This document shows, piece by piece, positions 6,132 to 7,305 of a DNA stretch of 7,305 nucleotides (position 1 is the first letter of the stretch; the number at the start of each line of letters is the position of its first letter). Under the pieces are notes generated by a model. The model was given only the letters and a program-made list of their open reading frames with translations, had not been told where the DNA came from and made no database searches. Source of the stretch: an uncultured Clostridium sp. (GTDB lineage Bacteria > Bacillota > Clostridia > Clostridiales > Clostridiaceae). The stretch is taken from the NCBI RefSeq assembly GCF_910588715.1, contig NZ_CAJURG010000018.1:1-7305 (forward strand). Reading direction: 5' to 3'. The position numbers were made by a program, and so were the translations under genes.

Positions 6132-6785
6132 TTATGCTCCCGTAATATGTTCTATTTTGTATTCATATTTACATTTTAGACTATCTCCAATATAAATATT
6201 AACTATTGTGGTTCTTGTCAATCCTATAATATCTGATGCTGTAATCTTTATAATCAATAAAATCATTTCACCATTTGCTCTTGTAACAGAATTATTATAT
6301 TCCAAATTAATGTGTGAATGAGTTTCTAAAATACTGATTTTATCAGAATTTACAATAGGTGTTCTACTAATAAAAACAGAATCCCCTTGTACTGTTATCT
6401 TATGAATTTCCAAATCAGACACATTAAGATTACAAGCAAGATTATCCGAACAATTTGTTAATTTAAATTTCAACTTTTGAAGCATCCCCTGATATCCCTC
6501 CAATAATAAAGAAAAAACAGGAGCCACTTTATTTTTTTCAAAATTTATTAATAAATCATTATTTTCCTGAACCTGTGTATTTTGCCAAAAAGCAAGTGTT
6601 CCAAGAATAACAGTTCCCCAATATACAAATGCTGATCCCCATAAGCCAGCCCAATCACCGGCTGATAAATCAATCTGCTCTAAAGCATATTCTTTAACAG
6701 CAAATACTGCGATAACTGCAATGGGTGCCAAAAAAAGTATTAAAAAAACACCAAGTTTTTTTATAAATTGAAACACATTGTTCAT
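6132..6785 (-). CDS. Two-helix membrane protein with a beta-rich cytoplasmic domain, possible CBASS effector
   Basis: The 217-residue protein starts at ATG 6785. Its first helix (about 11-30) is strongly hydrophobic. A short charged turn with GDWAGLWGS (43-51) leads into a second helix (about 50-68) ending FWQN. A polar helical stretch follows to about 105. From about 107 to the end the sequence is a series of beta-like segments (LKFKLTN, HKITVQGDSVFIS, MILLIIKIT, TTIVNIYIG), suggesting a beta sandwich or barrel. The ATG overlaps the TGA of the CD-NTase frame as ATGA, which points to translational coupling; an independent ribosome binding site is weak. Type I CBASS operons place a membrane effector right beside the synthase, and Cap15-type effectors have two helices plus a beta-barrel, so an effector role fits. 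Alternatively, it may belong to the many uncharacterised 'GDW...FWG' membrane proteins on Firmicute mobile elements. No diagnostic residue decides between these. Confidence 0.7.
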   Translation of the reverse strand: MNNVFQFIKKLGVFLILFLAPIAVIAVFAVKEYALEQIDLSAGDWAGLWGSAFVYWGTVILGTLAFWQNTQVQENNDLLINFEKNKVAPVFSLLLEGYQGMLQKLKFKLTNCSDNLACNLNVSDLEIHKITVQGDSVFISRTPIVNSDKISILETHSHINLEYNNSVTRANGEMILLIIKITASDIIGLTRTTIVNIYIGDSLKCKYEYKIEHITGA

Positions 6786-7305
6786 TTCACACGACTTTCT
6801 TTCTTAATCCTACAATAATATACATCTCTATGATATTTTAAGATTTGAATAACTCTCTGTAGGGCAGAACGCTCCATTCCATTTGGAATTTCTTCAATAC
6901 TATTATATACTGTCCTGCTCTTTTCCAAAAGAATTTTTCAACGTGTTTCCCTCTCAAATTCCAAAAAAGGTCTGTTGATTCTTTCAATCCAATTCTTATA
7001 TGCATGCAGATTACTCGTAAACCAATGATATGACTCTCCTCGTTTATTAGTAAGGGCCACCGCTAAATCTGCATCATCACTACATAAATTTTTACTTTTT
7101 AATTCCTGGATTATTTCTTCTGATTCCGGAACTGCCGGTACAATATCAATATTAAATCCTATGCCATTAATTTCTGCATACTTGATAGTCCAACATTTAT
7201 CCCATTCTATTTGCTCCAATCGTTCTTTATAAACCTCAGAGTTGCACAACGTTTCTTTTACAATATTTTTTACATAACGCGCAGTTGTCAACTCCTTATC
7301 TTCAT
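6782..7305 (-). pseudogene. CBASS-like nucleotidyltransferase (CD-NTase/SMODS), partial and interrupted
   Basis: The gene enters from beyond 7305. The visible part reads like the second half of a cyclic-oligonucleotide synthase. CWTIKYAE leads into GFNIDIVPAV, whose D (NID) is the third metal-binding acid. LAVALTNKRG, a W-F-SN-AY-W segment (SYHWFTSNLHAYKNWI) and a PFLEFER segment follow, all characteristic of the family. At 6938-6940 the frame meets TGA, yet it continues without shift for 51 codons, including EEIPNG and SALQRVIQILKYHRDVYY, the expected downstream helices. It then ends at TGA 6782-6784, just before the PISxIIxTL segment that normally follows, so the C-terminus seems lost too. 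The family makes signals such as cGAMP when phages attack. The first catalytic motif lies outside the window, so its state is unknown. The premature stop makes it probably inactive, unless a sequencing error. Confidence 0.78.

Noticed and set aside
6938..6940. TGA read as a sense codon or selenocysteine in the CD-NTase
   Set aside because: The family has no cysteine or selenocysteine requirement there, no insertion hairpin is evident, and the family's expected C-terminus is missing as well, so decay is the simpler explanation.
1..7305. CRISPR array, tRNA or rRNA genes
   Set aside because: No regularly spaced repeats and no tRNA- or rRNA-like segments were seen on either strand.

Overview
The window is AT-rich, uses Shine-Dalgarno sites of the GAGG/GGAGG type, and carries gene families common in low-GC Firmicutes. 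Its best match is an accessory or mobile region of a gut Clostridia genome, probably Lachnospiraceae. That placement is inferred from an amidoligase of the kind carried on conjugative elements, a stand-alone rlmD-tail ORF and the base composition; no housekeeping gene confirms it.

Layout. Positions 1-50 look like the end of an insertion sequence that cuts off the 3' part of an amidoligase gene (minus strand, 21-740), which also has an in-frame TAA. A gene-free stretch (741-1250) separates it from a divergent plus-strand D12-type DNA adenine methyltransferase. The methyltransferase body is open from 1333 to 2496, but its probable start and Shine-Dalgarno lie at 1251, in another frame, with a run of seven A's between. 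A hairpin at 2504-2537 sits between this gene and the convergent minus-strand genes.

On the minus strand, 5563-2576 holds an intact, very AT-rich cassette. It consists of an ABC-type AAA ATPase (DUF3696-like), a 397-residue protein overlapping it by 20 bases in which I read a TOPRIM-like nuclease core, and a 63-residue small protein. An ATPase beside a TOPRIM protein is the plan of OLD/Gabija and PARIS anti-phage systems, but I do not recognise this pair as a named system. It is the best candidate here for an undescribed defence system. Nearly the same 43-53 base leader precedes both the ATPase and the small gene, so the two large genes are bracketed by imperfect direct repeats.

Upstream of the cassette lies a stand-alone ORF resembling the extreme C-terminal tail of clostridial RlmD (5581-5898), which may mark an insertion site. 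At the right edge is a decaying CBASS-like cyclic-nucleotide synthase (CD-NTase), with an in-frame TGA and an apparent early end. Its last codon overlaps by ATGA the start of a two-helix membrane protein (6132-6785) that could be its effector. The region therefore reads as a defence island with one intact candidate system (ATPase-TOPRIM) and one eroded system (CBASS-like), beside wrecked mobile-element cargo genes.
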